Part shown: piece by piece, positions 45,387 to 55,401 of the stretch
Layout: every line of letters starts with the position of its first letter
How positions within the stretch are numbered: the stretch's first letter is position 1
Assembly: GCF_900130015.1 (NCBI RefSeq)
Contig: NZ_FQXS01000007.1
Coordinates: forward strand, 115,376-179,375
DNA: 64,000 bases
Direction: 5' to 3'
Origin: Desulfofustis glycolicus DSM 9705
GTDB taxonomy: Bacteria > Desulfobacterota > Desulfobulbia > Desulfobulbales > Desulfocapsaceae
Notes under the pieces: model-generated
What the model was told of the DNA's origin: nothing
Seen by the model: only the letters and a program-made list of their open reading frames with translations
The model's database searches: none
Program-made: the position numbers and the translations under genes

Positions 45387-48300
45387 ATGACCGTACATCC
45401 CACAATCCTGCCGACGGCTTTCGATCCGCATTTCAAGGTTTTTCACGAACTGATGCCTTTCAAGGTCCAGGAAATCCTCCTGGTCTCGAGTCTCTATGAC
45501 GCCTTTATCATGGAGGAGGACGGCAGTATCACCACCCGGTTGATTCACGAATACCACGGCCTCAACCTGAGCAAGGCGCCGAAGGTGACCCGGGTGTCAA
45601 CCGGTGAAGAGGCGCTCGAGGTATTGGCCAGGAAGCGTTACGACCTGGTTATCACCATGCCGTACCTGAGCGGTATGAACGCCTTTGAGCTCGGCCGGAG
45701 GATCAAGGAGAACCGGCCACGGCTGCCGGTCATCCTGATGGCCCACAACCTGCGTTCCGTTTACCCGCTGCCGCTGGATTACCAGGCCAACCATATCGAT
45801 AATATTTTTCTCTGGTGCTGTGAGGACGATCTGTTGATGGCCATCATCAAGAACGTCGAAGACCACGCGAACGTTGATAACGATACGGCCCGGGCCATGG
45901 TGCGGGTGATTATCTACGTCGAGGACTCGCCCGATTTTCGTTCGCTGTTTTTGCCGGCTATCTACCGTGAAGTGGTGCAGCAGACTCAGGCGGTGCTCGA
46001 CGAGAGCATCAATGAGCGGCATCGCCTCCTGCGGATGCGGGCTCGGCCGAAGATTCTGATGGCCCACACCTACGAGGACGCGAGACGACTCTACGAGGCG
46101 TATCAACCGTATGTCTTTGCGGTGATATCCGATGCCCGCTTTCCCCGTAACGGCCGGATCGATGCCTGCGCCGGTGAGCGGCTACTGGCTGATATTCGAG
46201 CAGAAGTACCGGATCTGCCGTTATTGATGATTTCCTCGGAGGAGCAGAACCGGATCCGGGCGGAATCCATCCCGGCGGTTTTCATCGCCAAACAGTCGTC
46301 TGAGATTTATAACGATCTCCATGAATTCTGCCTGACCTACCTGGGGTTTGGCGATTTCATCTTTCGCATGCCTGACGGGACGCCGGTCTGCAGTGCTTCC
46401 AATGTCATGGAGTTCGAACGGGCGGTCGGCATGGTGCCGGAGGCGAGCCTGCGTTACCATGCGGTGCGCAACCATTTTTCCAACTGGATGATGGCCCGTT
46501 CAGAAGTTGGTCTGGCGCGCCAGTTGCATCGTGATTTTATTGGCGATATCAACAAAATTCCGTCAATGCGCGATGACATCGTCGAAAAAGTGCGGGCGTT
46601 GCGCAGGCTCCGGCAAAAAGGCGTTATTACCGGTTTCGATCCCGAACACTACGACCCTGAGATTACCGAATTCGTCAAGATCGGCAACGGACCGATCGGC
46701 GGCAAGGCCCGCGGTCTGGCATTTATCTGGGCGTGCCTGCAGCGACCGGGAAACAAGCACTCCATCCTGAAGCGGTACCCTGCCGCCATTCCGAAAACGG
46801 CGGTGGTTACCGCCCAGGGGTTCGACGATTTTATCAGCCAGAATCAATTCACCCAGCCGCTGGCGGTAACCGACGAGCATATCGCCGATCTGTTTATCGA
46901 CGGCCGGCTGCCCTCCTGGCTCCGTCAGGAGCTGGAAATCTTTTTGCAGCGATGTGATTTTCCGTTGTCAGTACGCAGTTCCAGCCTGCTTGAAGACGGG
47001 CAGTTCCGACCATACGCCGGGCTCTACTCGACCTACTTTCTGGCCAACAACCATCCCGATTTTTCGATCCGTCTCGGTCAACTCGAGTCGGCGATCAAGA
47101 TGGTCTATGCCTCCATCTGGTTCGAGAGCCCGCAGGCCTACTCCCGGGGCGTCGGTTCTGGTTCCCGCGAGGATTTAATGGCCGTGATCATCCAGGAGCT
47201 GGTCGGCAAGGACTACAACGGCAGGTGGTATCCGGCCATTTCCGGGGTGGCCCAGTCCCATAACTATTATCCGGTGCAGGGCATGCTGCCGGACGAGGGG
47301 ATCGCCCATATTGCGTTGGGGATCGGTAAGACGGTAGTGGAGGGTGAGAAAAACCTGCGTTTTTCGCCGGCCTATCCGCAAAAACTGATCCAGTTTTCGG
47401 CCGTTGAAGACGTCCTTGCCAATTGCCAGCGGCAGCTCTACGCACTCGATCTGTCTTCCGGTGATTGCCTGAACCGGTATAACGCAAACCTGGTGCGTTA
47501 CAACGTCCAGGATGTCGCCCCCGACCTGCCAGTGCAACTGCTTGCCTCGACCTATATTCCGGACGAACATCGTATTCGCGATGTCGATATGCCGGGCGTC
47601 AAGATCTTGACGTTCGCCCAAATCCTCAAATACTCCGCCTATCCGCTGGGTGATATTCTGCTCGAACTGCTGGCCATCGGCCGATCGGGTATGGGCAGCG
47701 AGGTTGAGATCGAGTTTGCCGTGCAACTCGGTCCGACGCTGGCGGAAAGCACCTTTTACCTGCTCCAGATCAGGCCAATGGTGACCGGCGCAGAGCGGGT
47801 GGATGTGGTAATCCATCCGGAGGATGCCGAGACGGCGATCGTCTATTCAACGCAGAGCCTTGGTCATGGCCAGATCACCACGATCCGGGATATCATCTAT
47901 GTCAAACCTGATACGTTCGATACCACAGCAACGCGTGATATCGCGCGGGAGATCGGCCAGCTCAACCGGCAATTGGTGACTGAGAAGCGCCACTTCCTGC
48001 TGGTCGGCCCGGGGCGCTGGGGGACCAACGACCACTGGCTCGGTATCCCGGTGCAGTGGAGTGATATCTCCAATGTCCAGGCCATCGTTGAGGTGCGCAA
48101 TCGGCAGTTGCGTGCCGATCCGTCGCAGGGGTCGCATTTTTTCCAGAACCTTACCTCTCTGGGAATCCCCTACCTGACGGTTGACGAAAACAACGGTTCA
48201 AAGGAAGCTGACGGGCAGGATCGGATCGATTGGCAGTGGCTGCAGCAGGCCGCTCCGACCCATGACGGACGCTGGGTCCGCCATCTCAGGTTGCAGCGGC

Positions 48301-48410
48301 CCCTGTCCGTTACCTGCGACGGCCGCAGCTCGGTCGGCATGATCAGCAAACGAAAGGGGGCGTCGCGTCCCCAACCGCCGCGACCCCAGCCGACGCATCG
48401 ACAGGGGTGA
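45387..48410 (+). CDS. PEP/pyruvate-binding (PPDK-type) protein with two N-terminal receiver-like domains
   Basis: The product is 1007 residues. Residues about 25-160 form a receiver-like domain whose phosphoacceptor position reads VITMPYLSG, without Asp. Residues about 170-330 form a second one that keeps VEDS and an Asp in VISDARF. From about 430 the pyruvate phosphate dikinase ATP-grasp part begins (GPIGGKARGLAF, LSVRSSSLLEDGQFRPYAGLYSTYFLANN). It ends with LLVGPGRWGTNDHWLG and a Pro-rich tail. The swivelling phospho-His and PEP-barrel domains of real PPDK or PEP synthase are missing. It is cytosolic and presumably a signal-controlled kinase or binding protein. Confidence 0.85.
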   Translation: MTVHPTILPTAFDPHFKVFHELMPFKVQEILLVSSLYDAFIMEEDGSITTRLIHEYHGLNLSKAPKVTRVSTGEEALEVLARKRYDLVITMPYLSGMNAFELGRRIKENRPRLPVILMAHNLRSVYPLPLDYQANHIDNIFLWCCEDDLLMAIIKNVEDHANVDNDTARAMVRVIIYVEDSPDFRSLFLPAIYREVVQQTQAVLDESINERHRLLRMRARPKILMAHTYEDARRLYEAYQPYVFAVISDARFPRNGRIDACAGERLLADIRAEVPDLPLLMISSEEQNRIRAESIPAVFIAKQSSEIYNDLHEFCLTYLGFGDFIFRMPDGTPVCSASNVMEFERAVGMVPEASLRYHAVRNHFSNWMMARSEVGLARQLHRDFIGDINKIPSMRDDIVEKVRALRRLRQKGVITGFDPEHYDPEITEFVKIGNGPIGGKARGLAFIWACLQRPGNKHSILKRYPAAIPKTAVVTAQGFDDFISQNQFTQPLAVTDEHIADLFIDGRLPSWLRQELEIFLQRCDFPLSVRSSSLLEDGQFRPYAGLYSTYFLANNHPDFSIRLGQLESAIKMVYASIWFESPQAYSRGVGSGSREDLMAVIIQELVGKDYNGRWYPAISGVAQSHNYYPVQGMLPDEGIAHIALGIGKTVVEGEKNLRFSPAYPQKLIQFSAVEDVLANCQRQLYALDLSSGDCLNRYNANLVRYNVQDVAPDLPVQLLASTYIPDEHRIRDVDMPGVKILTFAQILKYSAYPLGDILLELLAIGRSGMGSEVEIEFAVQLGPTLAESTFYLLQIRPMVTGAERVDVVIHPEDAETAIVYSTQSLGHGQITTIRDIIYVKPDTFDTTATRDIAREIGQLNRQLVTEKRHFLLVGPGRWGTNDHWLGIPVQWSDISNVQAIVEVRNRQLRADPSQGSHFFQNLTSLGIPYLTVDENNGSKEADGQDRIDWQWLQQAAPTHDGRWVRHLRLQRPLSVTCDGRSSVGMISKRKGASRPQPPRPQPTHRQG

Positions 48411-48443
48411 GCGTGTCCGGCAGATAGAGCGGGAGTCAAGGAG

Positions 48444-49187
48444 ATGTCCTGGTATGATCGTCAGTGCAGTCTTGAGATCGCCCGGCTCGAGCGGCAGCTC
48501 GACCGATATTTCGTCAATATGCGCATGGACTGCCCCTATCAGTTGCCCTACACAGCGACGTTTTATCAGGCGCTGTTCGGCCCGCTGACCGATCATGTCA
48601 TGGAGCTGTTTCTCGCCGCTGGTTATCGACGCAACGGCAACAGCCTCTACACCATGCGCTGCACCTCCTGTTCCGCGTGTATCCCGATCCGGCTCCACCC
48701 GGGCGAGTTCAGTATGAACCGTAGCCAGCGCCGAGTCCTGCGAAAAAACAACGATCTCTCCGTTCATTTCAACTCGGTGCAGATGAATGATGAAAACCTG
48801 CAGCTCTGTGAGCGGTTTTTGCGGCAGCGCTACCCGCAGAAGAACAACACCGCTCTTGGTTACTATTCCGGATTTTTTCTCAACCATATCGTCACGTCCC
48901 TGGAATTGCATTATCGGCTTGACGGTCGGCTGATCGGTAACGGTATTATCGACATTGGTGAGAACTGGCTCAATGCCGTTTATTTCTATTTCGATCCCGA
49001 CGAGGCCCAGCGAAGCCTCGGCACCTTCAATATCCTGACCATGGTCGATTTCTGTCTCCAGAAACGGATTGACTATCTCTATCTCGGCTATTATATCGCC
49101 GGCGTTCCGGCCATGGACTACAAAGCGCGGTTTCGTCCCCACTATCTGAAAAAAGGCGAGACCTGGCAGCGCTGCGACGAGTGCTGA
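48444..49187 (+). CDS. Arginyl/leucyl-tRNA--protein transferase (Bpt/Ate1 family)
   Basis: The product is 247 residues. CPYQLPYTATFYQALFG and the Cys motif CTSCSACIPIRLHPGEF, then NRSQRRVLRKNNDL and GYYIAGVPAMDYKARFRPHY, are the family markers. Bacterial members (Bpt) attach Leu to proteins starting with Asp or Glu and so mark them for ClpS/ClpAP. GAG and AAGGAG precede the ATG. No clpS is in the window. Confidence 0.92.
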   Translation: MSWYDRQCSLEIARLERQLDRYFVNMRMDCPYQLPYTATFYQALFGPLTDHVMELFLAAGYRRNGNSLYTMRCTSCSACIPIRLHPGEFSMNRSQRRVLRKNNDLSVHFNSVQMNDENLQLCERFLRQRYPQKNNTALGYYSGFFLNHIVTSLELHYRLDGRLIGNGIIDIGENWLNAVYFYFDPDEAQRSLGTFNILTMVDFCLQKRIDYLYLGYYIAGVPAMDYKARFRPHYLKKGETWQRCDEC

Positions 49188-49300
49188 GCGCTTATCTTGC
49201 CATTTACGTGTCCCCTGAATTGACGAGGACCCCGTTCGGTATGATAGTATATGTCAGGAACCGCGGTATTGGATCGGTCTCGTTGGTCGCGGGGGTGTCT

Positions 49301-49495
49301 ATGAAGCGGTGGCATCTGGAGAGTATTGTCGATAACTCGGGGAATCGTCGATTCAAGAGACTGGCTCTTCCCGACCGGCGGACGGATGGCCTGTTTTCCG
49401 GGAAACGGAAGATAGATTTTCGTCCGGATTCACGGCTGGCCGGCCTGAAAAAACGACTCGCCGCGCTGTTGAGCCGGTCCGGATCGGCGAGGTAA
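49301..49495 (+). CDS. Possible small basic protein
   Basis: A 64-residue frame starting at ATG 49301 after GGGGG, basic (Arg and Lys rich), ending in KKRLAALLSRSGSAR. A longer frame from a GTG at 49181 overlaps the transferase stop. I do not recognise it. It lies in the 325-bp space between the transferase and amrS and may not be a gene. Confidence 0.35.
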   Translation: MKRWHLESIVDNSGNRRFKRLALPDRRTDGLFSGKRKIDFRPDSRLAGLKKRLAALLSRSGSAR

Positions 49496-49511
49496 CACGG
49501 CCGGAGAGAAG

Positions 49512-50525
49512 ATGAAGAAAGCGCGCCTCTATCAAAACGCTGCCGACGGCACAGTGTCCTGTGATCTGTGTGCCCATCACTGCACCATCAAACCGGGACG
49601 GCGGGGTATCTGCGGTGTTCGGGAAAACCGTGACGGAGAGCTCTATTCACTCGTTTACGGTCAGGTCGCCGCGGAGCACATCGACCCGGTCGAGAAAAAG
49701 CCGCTCTTCCATTTTCTGCCCGGCAGCCTGACCTACTCGGTGGCCACGGCCGGCTGTAATTTCAAATGCCTGCATTGTCAGAACCATACGCTCTCACAGA
49801 TATCCGGTCAGGTCGACGAGGTGGTACCGTACCGCTACCGGGAACCGGCGGCAATCGCCGACGAGGCGGCCGCCGCGAGCTGTCGATCGATCAGTTACAC
49901 CTATAGCGAGCCGACGGTCTTTTTCGAGTTTGCCTACGATTGTTGCCGGGCCGCTCAGCAAAAAGGGCTGCACAACATCTTTGTCTCCAACGGCTACATG
50001 AGCCGAGCGGCAGCAGAGATGCTGGCGGAGGTACTGAGTGCCATCAATATCGATATCAAGTCTTTCCGTGATGAATTCTACCGGACCGTCTGCGGTGGCC
50101 GGCTCCAACCCGTTCTCGACAACGTCAGGTTTTTTCGGGAGCAGGGGGTCTGGGTCGAGGTGACCACGCTGATCATCCCGGGACTCAACGATACGGACGA
50201 GGAGTTGCGCTCGATTGCCGATTTTCTGGTCAGCTGCGACCCGGAAATCCCCTGGCATGTTTCCGGATTTCACCCCACCTTCAAAATGCTCGATCGTCCG
50301 TCAACCACGGCGCAGCGACTGTTGACCGCCAGAGATATCGGCCATGCGGCCGGTCTTGGCTATGTCTATGTCGGCAATATGCGTGGCAGCGACGGTGAAA
50401 CGACCCATTGTCCTACCTGTTCCGGCACCTTGATTGAACGGAGCGGATTTCTCGTTGTTGCCAACCACCTGACAAATGGTCGGTGCCCGCAGTGTCAGCG
50501 GCCGGTGGCCGGTATCTGGATCTGA
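49512..50525 (+). CDS. amrS: AmmeMemoRadiSam system radical SAM enzyme AmrS
   Basis: The product is 337 residues. The N-terminal zinc-ribbon-like CDLCAHHCTIKPGRRGICGVR precedes GQVAAEHIDPVEKKPLFHFLPGS and the radical SAM motif CNFKCLHC. The C-terminal half ends with another Cys group, CPTCSGT and CPQCQRP. In many genomes this enzyme is encoded with a Memo and an AMMECR1 protein; neither is present here. The system has no settled function. GGAGAGAAG leads the ATG. Confidence 0.93.
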   Translation: MKKARLYQNAADGTVSCDLCAHHCTIKPGRRGICGVRENRDGELYSLVYGQVAAEHIDPVEKKPLFHFLPGSLTYSVATAGCNFKCLHCQNHTLSQISGQVDEVVPYRYREPAAIADEAAAASCRSISYTYSEPTVFFEFAYDCCRAAQQKGLHNIFVSNGYMSRAAAEMLAEVLSAINIDIKSFRDEFYRTVCGGRLQPVLDNVRFFREQGVWVEVTTLIIPGLNDTDEELRSIADFLVSCDPEIPWHVSGFHPTFKMLDRPSTTAQRLLTARDIGHAAGLGYVYVGNMRGSDGETTHCPTCSGTLIERSGFLVVANHLTNGRCPQCQRPVAGIWI

Positions 50526-50534
50526 CGGGAGGCG

Positions 50535-51398
50535 TCAGCGACGCTTGCCCGGCAGTCCGCTGAAGATCTTTTGGCTGACGATGGTTAGCAAAATGGCGAA
50601 CAGCGCTGCGGCGATGCCGAGCAGTACGTTGAAATAGGGTGGGGCTGCCAGCGCGATCCGGATGATCACCGTCGACAGGGCAAAACCGGAATTGCGGAAG
50701 ACCGCGTAAAACCCCGGCTGAAAGCATTGCGAGATGAGCACTACCAGGATATCGGTGAGGATCAGCAACGTGTAGAAGTCGTGCAGGAAATCCGAATGGC
50801 TGACATCGGTCAGGGTCAGGTAAATGCTGCGTAATCCCATAAAAATAAAAGCAGCCAGCAGCAGCAGCGCAATTCCCTTCTTGGCGGCGACAAAGCTAAA
50901 CAGGTCGGTCGATGTCATGGTCTCGTCCTGCTTTTTCCGCTGAATCAGGTAGTACACGCCGAGCAGCGCAAAAATTACCAGTGCGCCGAACCCGTCCGAG
51001 AGGATGCGCAGCACCGCCTCTTCGTTACCGGCAAAAGCGATCGGTTCCGGAAACTCGGAGAGTTCCTTGAACGAGTTGCGCAGCAGGATCAGGGCAAGCA
51101 GTTCGAATTGCTTGCCGACCGAGCGGGAAAAAGAGCACGGCAGGGTAAAAATAAGACTGATGACTTCCAGAATGAGCACCACGGTAAAAGCCATTTCGAT
51201 TGCCGAAAAATGGCTCCGCGGGATCAGGGCGGCCAGCGAGGCCGGCAGCAGCCCAAGACGCTGCAACTCGATACACAGTAGACCGGCGAGGAAAAACAGA
51301 ACAAGGCCGACCGATATTTTTTTTGCCAACCGTTCGTGTTCCCATCGATGATGGAGCGGATCGAACAGATAGGTGATTTTCTCATAAATGAAATTCAT
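50535..51398 (-). CDS. Polytopic membrane protein of unknown function
   Basis: The product is 287 residues with about six to seven hydrophobic segments (near 27-47, 68-92, 138-155, 178-195, 205-225, 237-250 and 254-275). A short amphipathic stretch with HHRWEHERLAKK comes first. The motif QFELLALILLRNSFKELSEF between helices 2 and 3 looks conserved-like, but I do not recognise the family. The charge pattern puts the N-terminus in the cytoplasm. It converges with amrS. Confidence 0.75.
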   Translation of the reverse strand: MNFIYEKITYLFDPLHHRWEHERLAKKISVGLVLFFLAGLLCIELQRLGLLPASLAALIPRSHFSAIEMAFTVVLILEVISLIFTLPCSFSRSVGKQFELLALILLRNSFKELSEFPEPIAFAGNEEAVLRILSDGFGALVIFALLGVYYLIQRKKQDETMTSTDLFSFVAAKKGIALLLLAAFIFMGLRSIYLTLTDVSHSDFLHDFYTLLILTDILVVLISQCFQPGFYAVFRNSGFALSTVIIRIALAAPPYFNVLLGIAAALFAILLTIVSQKIFSGLPGKRR

Positions 51399-51582
51399 AG
51401 TCGGTGTCTCTGAAATGCGAGTATCGTTTTCTCGGCGGTACCGTTGACATGCAGGGCTGGCCGCTTGGAGACAAAATGTACCATGGCGACGGCCGGCGAG
51501 CGACGCTTTTGTGCCAATGGCAGCGATACGTCATTGAGAGATCTGGCAAAGCGCTCTACAATAACCCTCGTTCGTTAAAAAG

Positions 51583-51603
51583 CCGCGGGGCATGCCCCCG
51601 CGG
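51583..51603 (-). terminator. Hairpin with T-run upstream of the membrane protein gene
   Basis: CCGCGGGG pairs with CCCCGCGG, and on the minus strand CTTTTT follows at once. It lies about 180 nt upstream of the membrane protein gene on that gene's coding strand, so it would end a leftward transcript before the gene or act as a leader attenuator. On the plus strand no T-run follows. Confidence 0.55.
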
Positions 51604-51684
51604 TGCCGGTCGAGATATTGAGATGGAAGACACGGGAGCGGCCGCTTTCCGTGCGCTGATTCATTTTTATCGGGAGAATGAGAG

Positions 51685-52557
51685 ATGGACGTGCTGACGG
51701 AAGCTGAAATCATCAAACGCATCGCCGCCGGCAAACGGTTCCGGGCCACCGTTACCGGCGGCGCATACAGTGTTGCCATTGCCCGCTATGTGCCGGCGGT
51801 GGTCACGGCAATCCACGATGGCCATGACATTCCAGCTGAGATCGCCGGGGATGTGCTGGTTTCCGAAGAGCAACGACGTTTCGAGGAGGATCCGTTTACC
51901 GGGGCGATCGCCGATTCGTTCGCCATCTCTCTAACCGTGCATCATTCCCGATATTGTTATGATATCAACCGTTGTCCGGAACAGTGTATCTACCGGGAAG
52001 CCTGGGGACAAACGGTCAGGGAGCGGGTACCGCCCGAACGGCAGAAACGGCTAATTCTCGATTTGCACCGCAGCTATTACCGGGTTCTCGACGCCGTGAT
52101 CGGCGCACTCGAGCAGCGTTTTTCCGGCTACGTCGTCTACGATCTGCACTCCTACAACTATTCCCGGCTTCCCGGAGATCCGCCGTTGTTCAACGTCGGC
52201 ACCCATTTTGTCGACCGGGACCGTTTCCGACCGCTGCTTGATCTGTTGTTGGACGGGCTGCACACCATCGAGGTGCCGGGAATCATCAACCGGACTGCGG
52301 TGGATGAAGTGTTCGCCGGCAAAGGTTACCAGGCCGAATATCTCAGCAACAATCATCCCGGTGGCCTGTGCCTGCCGATCGAGATCAAAAAGGTGTTCAT
52401 GGACGAAGCGACCGGTAACGTGCATGATTCCCGCTTCGATTGCCTCTGTCGCGGTTTGACCCGGGTTCTCTCGAGCCATGCAGTGGCCTGTGCCGAACAT
52501 TTCCGGATCGACGGCTGCACGCCGGCTGATTTTCTTGCCTTGAACGTGAATAGCTGA
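51685..52557 (+). CDS. N-formylglutamate amidohydrolase
   Basis: The product is 290 residues. HDGHDIP and later VYDLHSYN contain the His residues of the zinc-dependent FGase family, together with NRTAVDEVFAGKGY and HPGGLCLPIEIKKVFMDE near the end. FGase-like proteins hydrolyse N-formylglutamate in histidine breakdown or similar N-formyl amides. No histidine-degradation gene is near. It stands alone between a membrane protein gene and a chemoreceptor gene. Confidence 0.85.
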   Translation: MDVLTEAEIIKRIAAGKRFRATVTGGAYSVAIARYVPAVVTAIHDGHDIPAEIAGDVLVSEEQRRFEEDPFTGAIADSFAISLTVHHSRYCYDINRCPEQCIYREAWGQTVRERVPPERQKRLILDLHRSYYRVLDAVIGALEQRFSGYVVYDLHSYNYSRLPGDPPLFNVGTHFVDRDRFRPLLDLLLDGLHTIEVPGIINRTAVDEVFAGKGYQAEYLSNNHPGGLCLPIEIKKVFMDEATGNVHDSRFDCLCRGLTRVLSSHAVACAEHFRIDGCTPADFLALNVNS

Positions 52558-52718
52558 TCAGCGGCGCTTCCATCTGTGTTTCCTTCCCAACGGCAATAAT
52601 TCTTTTTCCCGCCGAGCTTGACCAGCTGCTCTTATCTGCGATAGCATTTATTGACGTTAATGCAGCCGCTCTATGGTGAGGTTGATGGCGATAGTGCCAG
52701 ATTGAAGGGGAGTTTCTT

Positions 52719-54407
52719 ATGAACTTTTTGAACAACGTGCGTATCAGGACCAAGATCTTTTTTGTGTGCTTCATCTTGCTGGTCATCATGGCGGTGATCG
52801 GTCTGTTTTCCATTCGGAGCATGCAGAGCATCCAGGCAAATCTCATCGATATCTACAGTGTCCGGTTGCCGAGTATCGACTACTTGATCGAGGCCGATCG
52901 AGATCTGCAGCAACTCCTCGTCGCCGAACGTTCGTTGATCTTTGCCGAACCCGGCTCGGACGTGGCGAAACAGCTGCTTGACGACTATCAGACAAATTTC
53001 GACCAATCCCTCGAGCGCTGGGAAAATTTCAAGGCCTTGTCCACGTCCGCCGACGAGAAGGCGATTGTCGATATCCATGATCAGGCTCGCCAACAATGGC
53101 AGACTTCATCGCGCCAGGTTCTCCAGGAGGTGGCTCGAAATTCCGAAGAATCGCGGCAACGCGCGCTGACCCTGACCCTTGGGGAAACGAGCAGCAAATT
53201 TGAAGCGATGCGTGATCAAATGGACAAGTTGACCGAAATGAATCTGGCCAGCGCCCAGGCGGCAAGCGATGCCGCTGAATCAACCTATAACACCGCGATG
53301 ATGCTGTTGATTGGCAGCATCGTGGTCGGTATCGTCGCCGGACTCGGCCTCGTTTGGGCGGTGAGCCGGGCGATTGTCAATCCGATCAACGCCGCTGTTG
53401 TCAGCCTGAAGGACATCGCCCAGGGAGAGGGCGATCTGACCAAGCGACTCCCCTGCGAGACAAACGACGAGGTCGGCGAACTGGCCCGCTGGTTCAACAC
53501 GTTTATTGAAAGGCTACAGGATATTATCAGAAAAATTGCCGACAACTCCACCAGTGTCGGATCGAGTTCGCAACTCTTGTCGCGCATTTCCGAAAGCCTG
53601 CTCGAACATGCCGAGCAGACATCCCAGCGTGCCGTCAGCGTTGCTTCCGCCGCCGAAGAGATGAGTACCAATTTGAGCAACGTGGCGGCGGCCATGGAAC
53701 AGTCGGCGACCAACACCAATATGGTGGCGACGGCCGCCGAAGAAATGAGTTCAACGATCAACGAGATCGCCGAGAATGCCGAAAAGGCGCGTGGAGTTTC
53801 CACGGAAGCAGTCCAGCAGGCGCAAAATGCCTCGGAAAAGATGGTTGAACTCGGCGAAGCGGCCAATAAGATCGGCAAGGTGACGGAGACCATCACCGAG
53901 ATATCCGAACAGACCAATCTGCTCGCCCTCAATGCCACCATCGAGGCGGCCCGGGCCGGTGAGGCGGGCAAAGGATTTGCCGTTGTCGCCAACGAGATCA
54001 AGGAATTGGCCAAGCAGACGGCGGAAGCAACGCTTGACATCAAGACCTTGATCGATGACGTGCAAACGACCACCAGGTCGACCGGAGGAGAAATTAATCG
54101 TATCTCCGAAGTAATCAGCGGAGTCAACGAAATTGTCGGCACCATCGCCACGGCGGTCGAAGAACAGACGGCCACCACTAGAGAGATTGCCGAAAATATC
54201 GCCCAAGCGAGTCAGGGGATCCAGGAGGTCAACGAGAATGTCAACCAGAGTTCGACCATGTCCTCGGTCATCTCTCAAGACATCACCGAAGTCTCTTCGG
54301 CCGCTCAGAATATTTCCGGCAGCAGCAACGAGGTGAAAGACAACGCCAAGGCCCTGCTCGACCGTTCTTCCGAACTCAATGAGATCGTCGGTGCCTTCAA
54401 GGTCTGA
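52719..54407 (+). CDS. Methyl-accepting chemotaxis protein
   Basis: The product is 562 residues. The first helix (about 11-33) and second helix (about 188-212) bracket a four-helix-bundle type periplasmic sensor. HAMP follows (about 213-265), then a methylation and signalling domain whose tip is [30 protein letters not shown]. There is no CheR-binding pentapeptide at the C-terminus. It senses ligands and feeds CheA; no other che genes are near. Confidence 0.95.
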   Translation: MNFLNNVRIRTKIFFVCFILLVIMAVIGLFSIRSMQSIQANLIDIYSVRLPSIDYLIEADRDLQQLLVAERSLIFAEPGSDVAKQLLDDYQTNFDQSLERWENFKALSTSADEKAIVDIHDQARQQWQTSSRQVLQEVARNSEESRQRALTLTLGETSSKFEAMRDQMDKLTEMNLASAQAASDAAESTYNTAMMLLIGSIVVGIVAGLGLVWAVSRAIVNPINAAVVSLKDIAQGEGDLTKRLPCETNDEVGELARWFNTFIERLQDIIRKIADNSTSVGSSSQLLSRISESLLEHAEQTSQRAVSVASAAEEMSTNLSNVAAAMEQSATNTNMVATAAEEMSSTINEIAENAEKARGVSTEAVQQAQNASEKMVELGEAANKIGKVTETITEISEQTNLLALNATIEAARAGEAGKGFAVVANEIKELAKQTAEATLDIKTLIDDVQTTTRSTGGEINRISEVISGVNEIVGTIATAVEEQTATTREIAENIAQASQGIQEVNENVNQSSTMSSVISQDITEVSSAAQNISGSSNEVKDNAKALLDRSSELNEIVGAFKV

Positions 54408-54579
54408 CGACCTGCGTCGGGTCAGGCCGACCAGTATGGTAATCCCAGCTGGCGCCTGTCTCGCGGCTGAGCGCAGAAAAAGAAGTTGCATATCGCCCGG
54501 CAACCGGCAACTATGAGTGTGGTAACAGGCGAGCAATGGGCATGGTGTTCGGTGGAGAATCGACCAGCGGGGCAGTAGC

Positions 54580-54597
54580 TGCCGCTCATGAGCGGCA
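54580..54597 (+). repeat. Perfect 18-bp palindrome upstream of sir2
   Basis: TGCCGCTCATGAGCGGCA, 22 bp before the GTG start of the deacylase gene. It could be an operator or a simple hairpin. Confidence 0.5.
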
Positions 54598-54618
54598 TTG
54601 TTTAAAAGAGGAGGCGCA

Positions 54619-55401
54619 GTGATTGTCATCACTGGTGAAGAGACCGGCAGTGGTTTGCAGGCCGCGGCCCGGGCGCTGCAGTCGGCCCGGCTGCCGCTGG
54701 CGCTGACCGGCGCCGGCGTTTCTGTCGCCAGCGGTATCCCGGATTTTCGCAGTCCCGGTGGTCTGTGGACCAATTTTTCACCGGATGAATATGCCACGCT
54801 CGACGTGTTTTATGCCGATCCGGCCAAGGCCTGGCGGCTGTATCGGGCGCTTGGCCGGGTGCTGGTTGGCAGGCGGTTCAATGCAGCCCATCGGGCCTTG
54901 GCGGAGTTGGAGGCACGGCAGCTGCTGCACGGCGTGATTACCCAGAATGTCGATGGCCTCCATCAGCAGGCGGGGAGCCAGGCGGTGTACGAGATGCACG
55001 GTGAGCATCAGCACCTGCACTGCCTGCGTTGCGGGTTGCTGGCCCCAATGGACGAGGGCGTGCTCGACGTCGAGGATGTACCGTGCTGTGCACAATGTAC
55101 CTTTCCGCTCAAGCCAAACGTCGTGCTGTTCGGTGAACCGGTTAGGGCGTTGGCCGAGATCGAGGAGTTGATCGACCAGTGCGATCTGCTGCTCGTTGCC
55201 GGCACCTCGGCCCAGGTCTATCCGGCGGCCGGGCTGGTACCGGCAGTTAAGGGCAACGGCGGGATAATTTTCGAGTTCAACCGGGAACAGGTTCTCGGCC
55301 AGCACGGCTTCGGCGGGATAAACATCATGACCGATTATTTTTTCGCCGGTGACGCCGCTGAAACCCTGCCCGCACTTTGCCGGGCCATCGATCGATGCTG
55401 A
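54619..55401 (+). CDS. cobB: NAD-dependent protein deacylase (Sir2 family)
   Basis: The product is 260 residues from a GTG start with GAGGAGG upstream. NAD-binding motifs GAGVSVASGIPDFRSPGGLW and ITQNVDGLHQQAG, the catalytic His in YEMHGE, and the zinc-binding CLRC and CAQC pairs are all present, followed by GTSAQVYPAAG. Sir2 proteins remove acyl groups from lysines. The last codons overlap the start of the MFS gene by seven bases. Confidence 0.92.
   Translation: MIVITGEETGSGLQAAARALQSARLPLALTGAGVSVASGIPDFRSPGGLWTNFSPDEYATLDVFYADPAKAWRLYRALGRVLVGRRFNAAHRALAELEARQLLHGVITQNVDGLHQQAGSQAVYEMHGEHQHLHCLRCGLLAPMDEGVLDVEDVPCCAQCTFPLKPNVVLFGEPVRALAEIEELIDQCDLLLVAGTSAQVYPAAGLVPAVKGNGGIIFEFNREQVLGQHGFGGINIMTDYFFAGDAAETLPALCRAIDRC

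Noticed and set aside
53285..54797. Long leftward frames over the chemoreceptor gene
   Set aside because: They are antisense to the regular heptad coding of the chemoreceptor and show only repeated Ser/Ala/Val patterns.
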